From: Spongilla lacustris
Taxonomy: Eukaryota > Porifera > Demospongiae > Spongillida > Spongillidae
NCBI GenBank assembly: GCA_949361645.1
Contig: OX442417.1
Coordinates: 13,391,150 to 13,455,149 of the forward strand
Length of the DNA: 64,000 nucleotides
Direction of reading: 5' to 3'
The stretch's first letter is position 1; each line of letters starts with the position of its first letter. The position numbers and the translations under genes are program-made. Positions 39,401-51,169 of this stretch are shown here, in pieces. Under the pieces are notes generated by a model. The model saw nothing but the letters and a program-made list of their open reading frames with translations. It did no database searches and was not told the DNA's origin.

Positions 39401-41608
39401 ATGAGATTTCAATTTATGTTTTTAATTCATCATTAAGTTATGTCATTATAATCTACATTACATTTCACAATAAATAAACGCTATTAACAATAAACATATT
39501 AGCCTCCTATGGATGGCTCTAGCATTTGCTCAGGCGAATGCCTAGACGGAAAAGAAGTTGAATGAACCTGTGACCTGAGCTGGGTCAATGAGCTATAAAT
39601 CACTACCCTAGAGATCCTACCTACTATGAAACCGCTATTTGTGTGTTGCAATTATCAGTTTCTGGGTCCAACAGTGTGAAACCAACTTAGCAAACATTAG
39701 CATACAAAGGAAGGAATTTGTGTATTGGTTTACTGTATCGAACATTGATTGCCCTACTGGTCATGCAATGTTTGGATAATGTCAAAATTAATCACAGCAT
39801 CTCTCAACCATCTATCTTCAAGCAGACAGGCAATCACATGCACTCATGAAGTTAGAATTCACTAATCCATTCTTCATTATGCCATTATCAGAGTAAGATG
39901 TCTCTCCAACTCAACTCTTAATTAAGTTAATATAATGACTTAAGTCAGTTAAAACTACGCTCAAAACACACTGCACTGATACAACGATCACTACTTAAAT
40001 ATTCATTTGCAATCGTGTCCTGGATAGATCCACTATTATTCCAAAGGGGTGAGCTGGCACATTGCATATGCAGCAATTATCAGAACATAATTATTGGCAT
40101 CAGTTACAGCTCCAGGCTAGATCAATGTGGCTGTTGAGTTCTTTTCAATGCCTGGATATGGAAAAGGTATCCCAAAATAGTAGGTCTATATTATTCATGT
40201 TCCATCAATTTCATATGAAATGAAATACCACCTACAGTACAACATGAATGGTGCTACAGAGGTGGAATGGTAGTTGGAAGTCCTGTATGCAAATAATCTA
40301 AATAGCTCCTTTCTTACCAGATTTACTCAGGTGGGTGACACCTCTGTACCCACTGGTTCCAAGAAATCTGTAAGATCTCAATCAGTAGAATCTCTCTCAA
40401 AAACCTACTGCATAAACTACATGCATGAAACCTTTGAGAATCCTAAAAAAATTACACTTACGATCTTGGTTCCAAATTTCTTGGATATAGTGTCTTTGCA
40501 ATTTCTTTATAGGATGTCTTTTTAAAGGAACCATTAAGAAATCTGTAATTCCTTCAGGAAAATTGTTATATCTGTAAGAGATCCTCATAAGGGATTCCTA
40601 ATAAGACTAAGTGCCACCCTACAGAAAAGTATCTCCATACAAGGAGACATGTTCCTGTCTGAGCACTTACTGGATTTGATTAAGTCATGCATTTTGCTTT
40701 GTGCCAGACTGCAGATAAGGTCTTAAATTTTGAGAGGAGCTAATGAAAACTTTATAGCTTCATATGTTTGTGTGGTGCTGGGCACAATGGAAATAATTCC
40801 AATAAGATGTCAATCACACATGTGTGCCAAGAGCATATTACAGTTCCTATCTCCATGATGGCACATACATGTAAATGGATGTAAAACCCCATCAGTATAA
40901 CTCCATTCTGTTTTTGAAGATGTGCACATTGAGTTAAGGAGGAGTACGCTACAGAAAGTTACCAAGGTCATATGTTACATTTGATTGTAGGTGGACATAT
41001 TATTGATGGGGGAGGAGCTACATGTATACACATGTATAACACAACTAGCCCTCATCTATATCAGCTGGTATAACTGACATATAGTGTGCTTTGTACTGCC
41101 TGTGCATGCAGTTCTGTTACGGGAATTCACGAATTCCAAGTGAATAATCAACAATTGATCGCATATATGGTCATTGGAAGTCGCTACACACCCACATTGT
41201 ACTACCATACTTCGGGGAAACCTCAATGTCGTAATGTTAGCATATGCATAAGCCCCCCCCCCCCCCCCCCCCTTTATTGGATACAAATCTAGAAATACTT
41301 TTCATTATATAATATCAAAACGTCATTCAGCTCAATTAAAGACGCCGGCTACTGGTCACATGCATTTGAGCAAACCATACATGTATCTAGGGATACCTAT
41401 TGTGTGTGTCACCCTGTACATGTAGGTCCTAGCCTCTTGTGGTGCACATACAGCATAGGTAGCATAGCTTTATACATTATACATTTAATTAATATACTGT
41501 ATGTATTGTTATTGAGGTATTGTTAAAATATATAATGATTATGATATAAAAAGAGGAAGATGACGAAACTATGAAAGAATCAGGCATGATTCGTTTACCC
41601 TTGCGGTA
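39401..41608. other. No gene recognised
   Basis: AT-rich, with short frames only. A poly-C tract lies at about 41254-41272. The phrase aagaaatctgtaa recurs near 40360 and 40529, but no larger repeat is evident. Confidence 0.45.
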
Positions 41609-41700
41609 AGGGGATTGGTGTAGTGTAGTGGATAAGGCTGTGCTGTAGTTGCATACCACAGGTCAATTGCTGGTTCCAACCCATGTGAAGGTAATCTTTT
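41609..41700 (+). repeat. tRNA-derived SINE head (fragment)
   Basis: Contains a tRNA-like A box (ggtgtagtgtagtggataag, about 41617-41636) and a B box (ggttccaaccc, 41672-41682) at a tRNA-like spacing. The presumed acceptor arms do not pair, so it is not a functional tRNA. A SINE or tRNA pseudogene is the best reading. Confidence 0.5.
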
Positions 41701-41755
41701 TTACCCCTTACAAACAAAGCACATACAAGAAACACAAAGCAAGGGGTCAAGGCAG

Positions 41756-41870
41756 TATATAATAAATTTTATTATAAAAATGCATCATGTTTAGATTGCT
41801 ACAACTTCCCAAAAGGTTAACGGTGCAGAAAGGTGTGCTATGAAGTATTGAAAGTATTGTTTATGATGAT
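41756..41870. mobile_element. Fragment of a foldback element arm
   Basis: Shares ttattataaaaatgcat followed by gattgctacaacttccc and ggttaacg with the arm of copies 4 and 5, then loses similarity. Only about 100 bp remain. Confidence 0.55.
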
Positions 41871-42309
41871 TAATAAAATAAAAAAAATTAACAAAGCTTA
41901 GACCTGATATTATGAAAGATATGTGATTAGTATGCTACCGGATACCTGCACCCATGAAAAATCACCGGCTGATTCATCAGACGTGTTATTATTGTTATAA
42001 TTAATAATATAAGTTCAGCGAACATTAATTACACCAAACACAAACATAACCATTTAGGAGGGCAGGGTCTTCCAAGCCAGGATGGCTCTGGCAATGGACC
42101 GGATCAGGGCCAAATTCAATCACAGCCACTACGGATGACTTGGGGGAAGGTTGGTGAATGGCCAGGTGAGATGCCAGCCTGGAGATTGTATCATAGTCTG
42201 CATTGCCCCAATTTCAATACGTCTCCACTGCCAATGGAATACAGGACCAACCTAACACATGGCATTGGGCCCATTTGAGTGCATGTATTAAATTACCCAT
42301 TGAATGTTT

Positions 42310-42455
42310 GTATATTTCATCCACCTTCCCTCCCTCTCTCTCCTCTCTTCCTCCCTCTCTCCATGCCACACACTCTCTCCTCCCTCTCTTTCTCTCCTCC
42401 TCATTTCAGCTCTCCTTCCTATTTTTCCTTCCTGTCTCTCATTCTCCCTACCTCA
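42310..42455. repeat. CT-rich polypyrimidine tract
   Basis: Low-complexity C/T sequence of about 140 bp (ccctccctctctctcctctc and similar). No gene was called here. Confidence 0.8.
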
Positions 42456-42963
42456 TTAAGAAAAGGCAAGGACTTACTGTAACTGTCCCACATTGTTAGG
42501 GGGTGTGGAGTTGGGGAATCAGGGTGTGCATAGATGTCTCACTAGGATAATTGTTGAGGATAAGACAATCTGTTTACAAACTGGTGCAGAATTGTCTATT
42601 CCCATGCACTCTCAGAATGAGCTCATGACAGGAAGTGATGCAAATGGTGCTACATGTAGGTTGTCCTTATGACTTTGGCTTTACATCTGATGCATATTCC
42701 TCCTCCAATAGATGGGCCAGTCTAGCAGACTGGAATCAGTCATGAGCAAAACTCTGTGCTAATTAATTAGTATATTATAAATTAGTTTGACCATGTAGGG
42801 GAAGCTCCATTGAACCATTCTGTAATACAACCGGTTGATGATTTGACCGAGGGGACTTTGCAATTGGGCTGCACACACTTGATAGCGATGCTGTAGCATG
42901 TTGTAACCTAGTGAAACTGGATAAGCCACCACCTCCAGAATATCAGGTGAGGTCATGTGAATA

Positions 42964-43212
42964 CTAAATCCCGAAAGTATTCGTTTTCCTTCCATGAGCA
43001 CACTGAAAGGGAAGCCTGCACTTGGTTAGCAACTGAATAAGTGGCGTAGACTCATCCAAAGTTAGTGGATTGCCAAATTTGATACCATGCTCAACTTGGC
43101 TCCAATTATGGAGGTGATACAGACAGAGCTGACTACTGCCCATTTCAAAGTGTGAGGTTCCCTTCAGTGTAGTTAAGATGAAAAACATTGCCAGGATGGC
43201 TGCTTTCATCAT
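42964..43212 (-). pseudogene. MLH3-like C-terminal exon or fragment
   Basis: The minus frame contains [32 protein letters not shown] and then N-T-F-G-I-stop. G-A-I-K-F followed about 25-30 residues later by [10 protein letters not shown] is the conserved C-terminal signature of MLH3-type MutL homologues (mismatch repair and meiotic crossover factor, partner of MLH1). The usual Pro-Ser after HGR is missing and the frame ends soon after. No upstream MLH3 domains (ATPase, GHKL) were found in the window. It may be the last exon of a gene with distant exons or, more likely, a degraded fragment. The in-frame ATG at 43212 is probably fortuitous. Confidence 0.4.
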
Positions 43213-43423
43213 TTACCTTCATGTATAAGATCTTTTACTTATGATGATGGAAGCACTGTTCACAGAGGGACTGATGTTATGCACCTGGAACTAAGACTAG
43301 TTCAATGATATGATACGTTGTTGCATTCAATCTTTTTCTACATATATGCTTACAAAATGAATAGGTACACCAATTGTTTTAGAATCGTTCAGTTTAAGTA
43401 CCATTGATGTACATGTAGTGATG

Positions 43424-44771
43424 TCATGGCAACGGTACATGCATAACTTTCCCTGAATTGAGAAAGCAGCAAATATTTATATGGTCACAAGTTTAGGACA
43501 TTAATATACCTGATGGATGCTCTCTGACCTTTTCAAAATACTCTGGTAGGATGATGCCCTCATAATTCCCAGGGCTTAAAATAACATTGTTAACGGATCG
43601 ATAGAATCTCAGGCCATCTGATATAAATGTATGTTTTACGAATTAAAAATCAAATAAAGCTAGTATGCACCACTGACCTGCCAAGGCTTTGGGAAGGTCT
43701 ATGAATATCAATACTTCACTGGAAAACATCTTTGCTGTCAAAACAAAGGAAGAAAATAATTCTATTAATTTGCTGCACTCAATATATTTCTAAAGACAGT
43801 ACTATCAAAATTATTTCATGCAGTCGTGCTAAATCAATGAACCTGGCAGTGAGCACTTCACTATCAACAGAGAACTCTACAGGGAACACTTCATTATCGA
43901 CAGGGGTACTCCAATGACAACAGGGGGGGGGGGGGGGGGGGGCACTTCACAATGTTTATTCTTTACAGGGGGTGGGGGAGGCCTTAATTACCCAATATGC
44001 AGAACCCTCCTATCCACTACAGGTCCCGAAGCAATTTTACATACTGACGGAGCAGGTCCAAAAAAATAAACATATTTTATTACTAGCAAACACATACAAC
44101 CAAGCAAAACAAACTGTGCTCTCGGATCACCAGGGGCTGAATGTAAAAGCAGTTGCTCGAATCTGTAAATTTAAACTGCGATTGCCAGTATAACAATAGC
44201 TCACCGCTAACCCCTGCTTCCCCAGGAAGCCCAGGAGAGAAATGTATGTGATTTCTTCCCATTCGGCTTAAACCCTAGGAGGTGAAGCATGTCAAATATG
44301 CACATTTAACTTATGTCACTATGGTAAAATTATAGGCATACCATGCATTTGATACTGCTCCATGCATCCATGTAAGTGCCATGGACCACAAGAGGTGTCC
44401 CACCAGCATCCATTATTGGAGTAAGCTCCAGGTCATCAACCTTAATGAGGTTACCAGGTGTCACAAAAGAATACCATGTGTATGGGATGATGCACTACCA
44501 TATAGGCACCAGAGGTGGCAATTATCCAGCCGAGGGATACATACAGGCAGGTGCATAGCAAGGGGGCCCTGTTCTTGAGTTCTGCCCCATGTGGTTTTCT
44601 TTTTGCGAAGGTGACAATCTCCCCTCCCCACTACCCCCCCCCCCCCCCCCCCCCCAGCTTCTTTCGTATTTGACTAAATGCTTTCATAATTCCCGCAGTC
44701 CTATTAATCGATCCCCCCAACCAGGCTCCCTGGCTACAGGCCTGGCAGGCATCATGCCTGTACAGAGGAAC

Positions 44772-44831
<60 letters not shown>

Positions 44832-45702
44832 GTGTGTGAGTGTGTGCGTGTTGTGTGTGTGTTTGTGCATATGTCTGTAAATGTGTGTGTAATGTCGTAG
44901 ATGTGTGTGTGTAATGTTGCAGATGTGTGTGTGTATGAGGGGGAGGGTTTGGTCAGTCTGCCACTCCCTCTGCTCATCCAATGTTGTTCTACCATTTAAA
45001 CAGTGATCAATTCAACAGAACGTTAATTCATTGGCCTTTGAAAGAGCTTGCATCGTTTCCTGCCATGCATATCATGACCAGTTTTCCATATCCAAAAGCC
45101 TGTACATGCATGTTTAGTCCAGCGATTCATAGAATTCCTGATGTCCTACATGTAGCTAGAGTCTTATGACACATAATTATCCTAGCCATCCCCTTGCCTA
45201 CGGGCCCGCGTTGCAAAGCTCTAAGTTACACCAATATTGTGTTTGGCGACCTCCCCCCTGTCTCACAACTAGCATATACATGTAGGCCTAATGTGTATGT
45301 CCACTCTTTTAACCACCTTAACTTTCTGCAGGGTGTGGCCGTGATTGGCTCGTATTTGCAGCGAGCCGGTTACTGGGTCGTTTCTCAGTGTAAACCTTTG
45401 ATTCTCACTATGACGGACCAAGCTCTGGACGTCTTCTTTCGTGTGCATGTATCGCCTACCAGGTGATCTCGTAAGAACGTCGTCAACGTTCAGAAAACCC
45501 CCGTCGTGTACTTTAATGCCTTCTTCAGCAGCACCATGACGACAGACGTAGGAGAGAAACTTTGACAGCTGGACATCCGTAGAGTCTTCCTGGAGTGCAA
45601 AACGTTAAAACATGCGCATGGCGTACGTATAAAAAAAAAAAACAAAAAAACAAACCTTGTTTTGCACTCGTCTACGTTTACCATAGTCAAACTCGTTGCC
45701 AT
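43424..45702 (-). CDS. TRPT1: tRNA 2'-phosphotransferase (Tpt1/KptA family)
   Basis: Seven minus-strand exons join in phase: 45682-45702, 45317-45589, 44342-44440, 44205-44274, 43678-43734, 43510-43617 and 43424-43452 (657 nt, 218 aa; the human protein is 253). Family motifs run in order: VQLSKFLSYVCRHG (catalytic Arg24-His25), QIRANHGHTLQ (Arg87), LVVHGT, GLSRMGRNHIHFSPGLPG, EVLIFIDLPKALADG and LRFYRSVNNVILSPGNYEG (Arg180). The enzyme removes an internal RNA 2'-phosphate by transfer to NAD+, giving ADP-ribose 1'',2''-cyclic phosphate. The Arg-His-Arg-Arg set needed for this is complete. The end of exon 2 is uncertain by 6 nt (45317 or 45323). Exon 1 (MATSLTM) and the 29-nt last exon rest on splice logic only. 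Confidence 0.87.
44635..44850. repeat. Poly-C tract and GT microsatellite within TRPT1 intron 2
   Basis: Poly-C at about 44635-44655 and GT at about 44777-44850, with variant GT-rich units to about 44935. Both lie in the intron between TRPT1 exons 2 and 3. Confidence 0.88.
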
Positions 45703-47245
45703 CTTTGATATTAGAGATGAATATTATTATTGCCGATTCTCGGTATATAGGGGCGCGGCGGCACAGGACGAAAATCCGATTGCACGCGCGATATATCGCG
45801 ATAGAGTACTACTGTTTAGACAAGTCAATCTCATATACATACATGTATATGTATATTTTAATTTTCTCAATGCAACTCAGTTTACAGGTTGTGCATACTC
45901 TATTCTTCACCTGATCTAAACACAGTTAATCCCTATTTTAAAAATATCCGTGCTCTGTGTTCATAGGACACGTAATTGCCTAAATTGGCTCTGCACGGCA
46001 TAAACAATGGATCTCATGATCATGACAGTTCAGCTGTTTGATTTGTACCAGTTTCTTAGTGCATCCTACTCTATACACATGTATGCGGCATATCCTTCAT
46101 CATATAGTGCTTTCCACAAGTGTGTTGCATGTAGATTGGTGACCATCTTGGTCGAATTGATGTTAGTAAGGTGTTTTCATTATATTTTAACTGAGCCGCA
46201 GCGCAGCTTGGCCCACCCCCCTACTTTATAGTGACGTCAACGCTCTGCCCCTCCCCCTAATAATAGTAACTAAAATGTCTTAATGTGTGCACATGCCTGT
46301 GTACGTGTGCCTCCTCTACCTTTGTCGAATGCGTCATTCATCTCTAGCTCTTGAAGTTTAGCGAATACTATTAATCATAATTAATCACTCCATTCAATCA
46401 ATTAATCATTTCATTTATTTAATTTCAATCCCCACGTACGTACTTTACTCAGATCAGTATTGTTAACCATGCAGGTTTGGATTTACTTACGGCGAAGATA
46501 CCAGAGGTAGCTGGACTAGCCCTCCCACTATTAATATGTGTCAATGTGTGCACATGTACATGTGTTTAGCAGCCTGTGTGCCTCCTCTACTGACTAGTAG
46601 CTTTGTAGAATGCTTTACTGTTAATTACACAGGGGCTTTGCCCCTCCCCTTTATAACTCTAACACAATATGTTAATGTCATTGCCTATGTACCTCAGTCT
46701 TTTAACTGTCAAACGCGTTACTCATCTCTTGGATAGATACATTATACACGGGGGCATGTCGTCTGTTAACTTCAGTCAATCATTGTTCTGAAAGTTGAAG
46801 TGATTGTCAGCCGCTATGCAACTGAAACCATGTACTGTAGGGTACTAAATCCTGTACCGTACATATGATAGTACTAACCATTTATAATTTCTTATGGTCA
46901 GCTTTTACCTGTACACCTCAAGGGATGCATATCTAGCCTCTCTCCTGACAGGGCACACTATTGTACTTCTCCCCACTCTGGCCGCTTTGTATAAAGTAGT
47001 TCAAACTTTTATTTTTTCAGTTGAGTATGTATCTGCTATCTTGTAGTCCAAGTAATGACCCCCTCACTCCGTAGCCTTTTTAAACACCTCATCTATCCAC
47101 GTGAAATGCAGAGATTTTTGTATGGATATATGACAATTCACTCCGTTTTTTTTTCACTAGGATTGTATATTTATGGTCAATCGTTAACCAATAATAAACC
47201 TCATAATAATATAGCTACAATACATAGGAAAGTTGGATACAACAA
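45703..47245. other. No gene recognised; upstream region of TRPT1
   Basis: The first 120 bp include a GC-rich patch (ggggcgcggcggcac, about 45750) and cgcgcgatatatcgcgat, a plausible CpG-type promoter area for the minus-strand TRPT1 gene. Further on, a degenerate motif (gcctcctctac ... atgcntna / acctcagtcttttaactgtc) recurs two to three times between 46300 and 46740. No exon was found. Confidence 0.4.
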
Positions 47246-47876
47246 TCGTTAACCCCGCGGGTTAGAAATCCTCATTTCTCCACGTACGAGTGTTGAAAAC
47301 GCGTCAAATTCGGAGTGTACATAGAGGAGTCCTATAGCTATTGATTTGTCCTGTTCGTTAATCCCTGTATCATCCGTTACGGAGATACAGTTGAGCAAAC
47401 TACATGCACGTTTTCCCGCTTGATTCGCGCCAAAGATATAATCACCGCCTCCCCATACATTGAGCGGGACGCGATTTGCCAATATCTTTGGCGCGAATCA
47501 AGCGGGAAAACGTGCACGTAGTTTGTTCAACTGTATCTTCATAACGGATGATACAGAAATTAACGAACAGAACAAATCAATAGCTACAGGACTTCTCTAT
47601 GTACAACCCAAATTTGATGTGATTTCCACACACGTACATGGAGAAATGTGTAATTCTAACCCGTTGGGTTAGCGATCTTTGTACTCTCGGCATGGAAAAT
47701 AATTAGAGCACCAAAATCGATTTCCACATAGAGAGATGATGTGGGAACAAGTGTACGAAATTTTAAACGAAAAGGTTGTACCGTTACAAATATGTGTTGT
47801 TTAGTGTAACATGCAATTTTTATAGTGATATAAAATTATAAACTCACAAGCCCGATTTTGCTAGACACTGTCCCAT
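47246..47876. mobile_element. Foldback element, copy 6, left-truncated (loop inverted)
   Basis: The right end (GACACTGTCCCAT) and right arm match copy 1. The left arm begins only at gttaaccccgcgggttag, so about 190 bp of the outer left arm is missing. The loop (about 47432-47486) reads cgcctccccatacattgagc, opposite to copy 1. Confidence 0.8.
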
Positions 47877-48495
47877 ACATGTATTAGGACCTACGTTAGT
47901 AGGTCCTATGTAGGATTTGAAGTGTTATGAATACGATTAGCAAAATACCCGATTCCACTATTGCCGATGTGCCGTATAATCGGCTGGACTTTAGCGAGCG
48001 TATTTGGATACAGTCGACAAGTACCTACAACTTAGTAAAACTGCCGACGCTTAGAAAGCTCAGACACCAGAGATAAGCCTCACTCGTTCCCACACTCGAA
48101 CCTAAAAAAACGTTTCTCCATCTGGATCTGATAAGATAAGATTCGCTCGGATAAGAGGTTTATTGCGCTGTATCTTTGTCACGATTGAAGCGTAATATTA
48201 GCCGTTATGCGGAAGCACTAGAACCAACAAGTTACAAACTTACTGCCGAGTTGGATTTGTTTTATTATTTTCGTAAGGGGAGTTATGCTTGACACAATTT
48301 CGATCTTTAGCAACTTAATTATATTAGCAATAGCCCACAACAGATTTTATCGGCCCGTGGAAGACATAAAAGTTAAGATAGTCAAGTTAACCCTTGCTTG
48401 TGGTTGAACACGTTCTATATTTCGTATAATAGTGCTCTATATGTAGTTATCAGTTTCTCCCAAAAGCTTGACGTGTCTGGTTTGTTTTCTTCAAA

Positions 48496-48648
48496 ATGCC
48501 GTCACGTCGGTCTAGAAGAGAAAAGAATCGTGCTAAGAAGATAGCCAAGTTAAATGACAGTTGTGCTAACGATCGCGAGTCGCAAGATATTGAATGTGAG
48601 GAGCGTGACAGTTTTCAAGAAGCGCGTGAAAAAAAGAATACAAGCTGA
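48496..48648 (+). CDS. Small basic ORF, hypothetical
   Basis: A 50-codon frame starts MPSRRSRREKNRAKKIAKLN, turns acidic (CEERDSFQEAREKKN) and stops. The Arg/Lys-rich start looks like a nuclear-localisation type N-terminus, so it could be a complete micro-ORF or a first exon. An acceptor-like tttacccacag lies at 48725. An open stretch follows it, but the phases did not connect cleanly. I do not recognise a family. Confidence 0.3.
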   Translation: MPSRRSRREKNRAKKIAKLNDSCANDRESQDIECEERDSFQEAREKKNTS

Positions 48649-48857
48649 CCTATGGACATGGATTTCATTCTTATGAGTTAAAAGGCACACAGACAACATC
48701 TGATCTGTTTCATTTACCCACAGGATAGGTGTACGCGTACGGACCCAACGTCACGGGCGGATTTCAACACTGACCACAACTGAGGCAGAATGCCAGGGCA
48801 ATTTTGGCCAGATGTGTCTCGCCAACTACATCTTGTGACTTTTAGTTGTAGTGTTTT

Positions 48858-48863
48858 AATAAA
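48858..48863 (+). promoter_or_regulatory. Possible polyadenylation signal
   Basis: AATAAA lies about 210 bp after the small ORF at 48496-48648. It supports, weakly, a short plus-strand transcription unit ending here. Confidence 0.3.
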
Positions 48864-49887
48864 CAGTTGTGAGTAGGTTATAATATTATTATTTATACCA
48901 CAACTAATAAGCCAACCTATATGGAGATGGATTTCTACTCTGACTTATTTTAAATTTATTGTTGTGTTCCGTGTGTGTTTATCTAAAATACATAAAACAT
49001 GCATGCGTTCTTACACTTCCATCCGCGTCGTATATACTTATAGCAACCACCCTAGACTAGCATATATAATTATGTAACACATAACCAAATATTGACGTCA
49101 ATACATATATCACATGTTTATGTGCTTTGCTGCTTTATGCATCTGATTCAATGGGTTCGTTGATGTGCCTAAAAAGCACACCAGCCTGCAGCAAGGCTGT
49201 CCTCCCCTAGGCCTCGGCAGTTCAAATCGACACATTTAACTGTAGTATACATGCATTATTACCTTTAACAATTCCTTTGACTTGATATATCATATCCTGA
49301 TGACAATTCAGCATAAAACCAAACCATGGTTTCTTATACGCATTCTTCTACACATATGTATTTCTATGTCTGTATCCCTAATGCAGACTATGGCATTGGG
49401 TAGATATGGTATAATATGACTCGTTCTATAAATGCTTTCTGAGAGGATCTGATATCTATATATACATTCACATACAGACTTACCCACGTAAGAAATTCAA
49501 ATGTTATTCATCTCATCACTCTAAAGATTTGTACATGTATCTGCTTTGCTGCATTACCTTACAGTACCACCATCAAATTAAGCTATAGGGGCACCAAGGT
49601 ATAGAGCGAAATTCAGATGTACATGTATAAACGATGATACACGCGTCATGCATGTATACAGCCCTCATGCATGCCGGGCGGTCTCCAAAATTGCATGCAC
49701 CCCATTTGATATAACGCCAAGGTTCGAACTTGACATGACCTCAGTTCACAAACTTCATATAATTAACGCACAGCTTTAAATTTAACTTCACATGAACACT
49801 GTCTATAAAGCATGCATACAATCGATGACCTCATTCTTCTTTATAATCTTTCTATATATAAGCTCAGCATGCGTTCATCGAGACCAT
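48864..49887. other. No gene recognised
   Basis: AT-rich with many stops. A tRNA-like B-box sequence (agttcaaatcg near 49220) was considered, but no cloverleaf could be drawn. Confidence 0.45.
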
Positions 49888-50387
49888 ATGACTTCTCCCA
49901 GTTCTAGCTCCCAGCACGAAGTAAGCATAGTATTCTTTATGCATTCATATGAGTCGTAATATATTCTATTCACCATCGTATATTTCCGGCAGTATGTCAG
50001 AACGAGAAATGCTTTTATTTATGGCCATCGATACCGAGGACGAATCAGAGCCTCATCATCCTGCATGCTTATTCGCCAATAACGCTATCACCCGCACCCA
50101 GGTCCAAACCTACCAACCCAACTCCGCACCCGCCAACCGCAGACCCAGAGTGGCCATGCAGACTCAGTAGCCCAGGCAAGTGTTATTTATCTTAATCCTT
50201 ATAGTTATACCGGCATAACCATGCAGTCAAACCTTTCTGCAGGCCCAACAGATCCTTCCACATGAACCAGCTGCAGCACAGTCGCAAACCACCATCACAG
50301 CAGCCCAACTGATCCCTCCACATGAACCAGCTACAACCCAGTCGCAAACTATCATCATAGCAACTATAGCGCTTTTATCGGTAGCAA
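49888..50387 (+). CDS. Possible small Ala/Gln/Pro-rich gene, unresolved model
   Basis: Several coding-like pieces lie in a row: an ATG with MTSPSSSSQHE ending at a good donor (gtaagc, 49921); the frame starting MSEREMLLFMAIDTEDESE (49994 onward, ends TAG at 50168-50170); and, after acceptor tttctgcag (50242), an open frame with two near-identical 20-codon units (AQQILPHEPA...), stopping near 50395. The pieces did not join in a single phase with canonical splice sites. A GC-AG donor near 50175 would link two of them in another frame. It may be a degraded or lineage-specific gene. I do not recognise a domain. Confidence 0.25.
50243..50362 (+). repeat. Tandem duplication of a 60-bp unit (in frame)
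   Basis: Units 50243-50302 and 50303-50362 begin gcccaacagatcc / gcccaactgatcc and keep an open frame of 20 codons each. The unit length is a multiple of three, consistent with coding sequence. Confidence 0.8.
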
Positions 50388-50391
50388 CTTA

Positions 50392-50682
50392 TTAACATAT
50401 ACAACCGTACATACTGCTGAACCTAAGCTAAACTAAGCCCAGCTAGATGGGTGTACCCTAAACTAAGCCCAGCTAGACGGGGGAACAGTCGCTGATCCGC
50501 TAATAAATCCAGCTAGACCCGGGTGTAATTCGGATGGGCGATGGGGTCTAGCTGGATTTGTTAGCGGATCAGCGACTGTTCCCCCGTCTAGCTGGGCTTA
50601 GTTTAGGGTACACCCATCTAGCTGGGCTTAGTTTAGCTTAGGTTCAGCAGTATGTACGGTTGTATATGTTAATAAGTTGCTA
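50392..50682. mobile_element. Long hairpin (MITE-like), 291 bp
   Basis: TAGCAACTTATTAACATATA at the left is matched by its reverse complement at the right. The arms are about 130 bp and nearly perfect, and include two copies each of the motif aagcccagctaga. The loop is about 20 bp near 50528-50548. TA at both edges could be a TA target duplication. It sits directly after the repeat-bearing frame above. Confidence 0.8.
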
Positions 50683-50690
50683 TAATTGGG

Positions 50691-50933
50691 ATGGGGGGGT
50701 GGGGGGGGGGTAAAGTAAAGAGGAACCCTTTTATCGTAGCCGGGGTTCCACCCATACCACCGCGCCCAGTACCCTGGCCAACCGCTATACCCGCACCACG
50801 CTCAGCAATATTCTCCCCTGTCCCTCAATCTCCCGCACAGAGAGGCCGAGGACGAGGACGAGGGAGCAGACGCAGGCCATATGAATTTTTTAATTTTATA
50901 TATTCTAAAAACACAACAGTATTCTATCACTAA
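50691..50933 (+). CDS. Possible Pro-rich / RGRGRG exon, hypothetical
   Basis: An open frame of 80 codons has the sequence character GVPPIPPRPVPWPTAIPAP followed by QRGRGRGRGSRRRP. RG-rich tails occur in RNA-binding proteins. The poly-G start is unlikely to be coding, so any real exon would begin later (about 50735). It is separated from the frames at 49.9-50.4 kb by the hairpin and may have been one gene with them. Confidence 0.22.
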   Translation: MGGWGGGKVKRNPFIVAGVPPIPPRPVPWPTAIPAPRSAIFSPVPQSPAQRGRGRGRGSRRRPYEFFNFIYSKNTTVFYH

Positions 50934-51007
50934 CATAATTTACACTTACGTTCTTTATCCTGGTAAATTATACATGATCATCGCTCAACATGTTTATATA
51001 TATATAT

Positions 51008-51110
51008 ATGGGACAGTTCACGCGAAAATGATAACTCGCTTTATACTTGTAATGTTATAAAATTTCCTTATGTTTGAATCGCTATAACTTCCCAACGGTT
51101 TAGGCTATTA
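51008..51110. mobile_element. Left-end fragment of a foldback element
   Basis: Starts ATGGGACAGTTCACGCG and contains gaatcgctataacttccc as in copies 2-5, then stops matching near 51110. Confidence 0.6.
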
Positions 51111-51169
51111 CATGCATGTATATATCAATGCTATATGAACGTGAACATACTGACTTGTCTATAATCCAA

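Noticed and set aside
42060..42176. Open frames in both strands (for example NGPDQGQIQSQPLRMTWGKV on plus) ending at a gtgaga donor
   Set aside because: Several frames are equally open, no family was recognised, and no partner exon was found.
42759..43001. Minus frame of 80 codons adjoining the MLH3-like fragment
   Set aside because: It is in another frame and contains no MLH3 motif. Joining it would need an unsupported frameshift.
44376..44578. Plus frames overlapping 44376-44578
   Set aside because: They are antisense to TRPT1 exon 3.
45194..45466. Plus frame of 90 codons
   Set aside because: It is antisense to TRPT1 exon 2, which has clear family motifs on the minus strand.
49150..49230. 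tRNA-like sequence with agttcaaatcg
   Set aside because: Acceptor and T stems do not pair, so no cloverleaf could be drawn.
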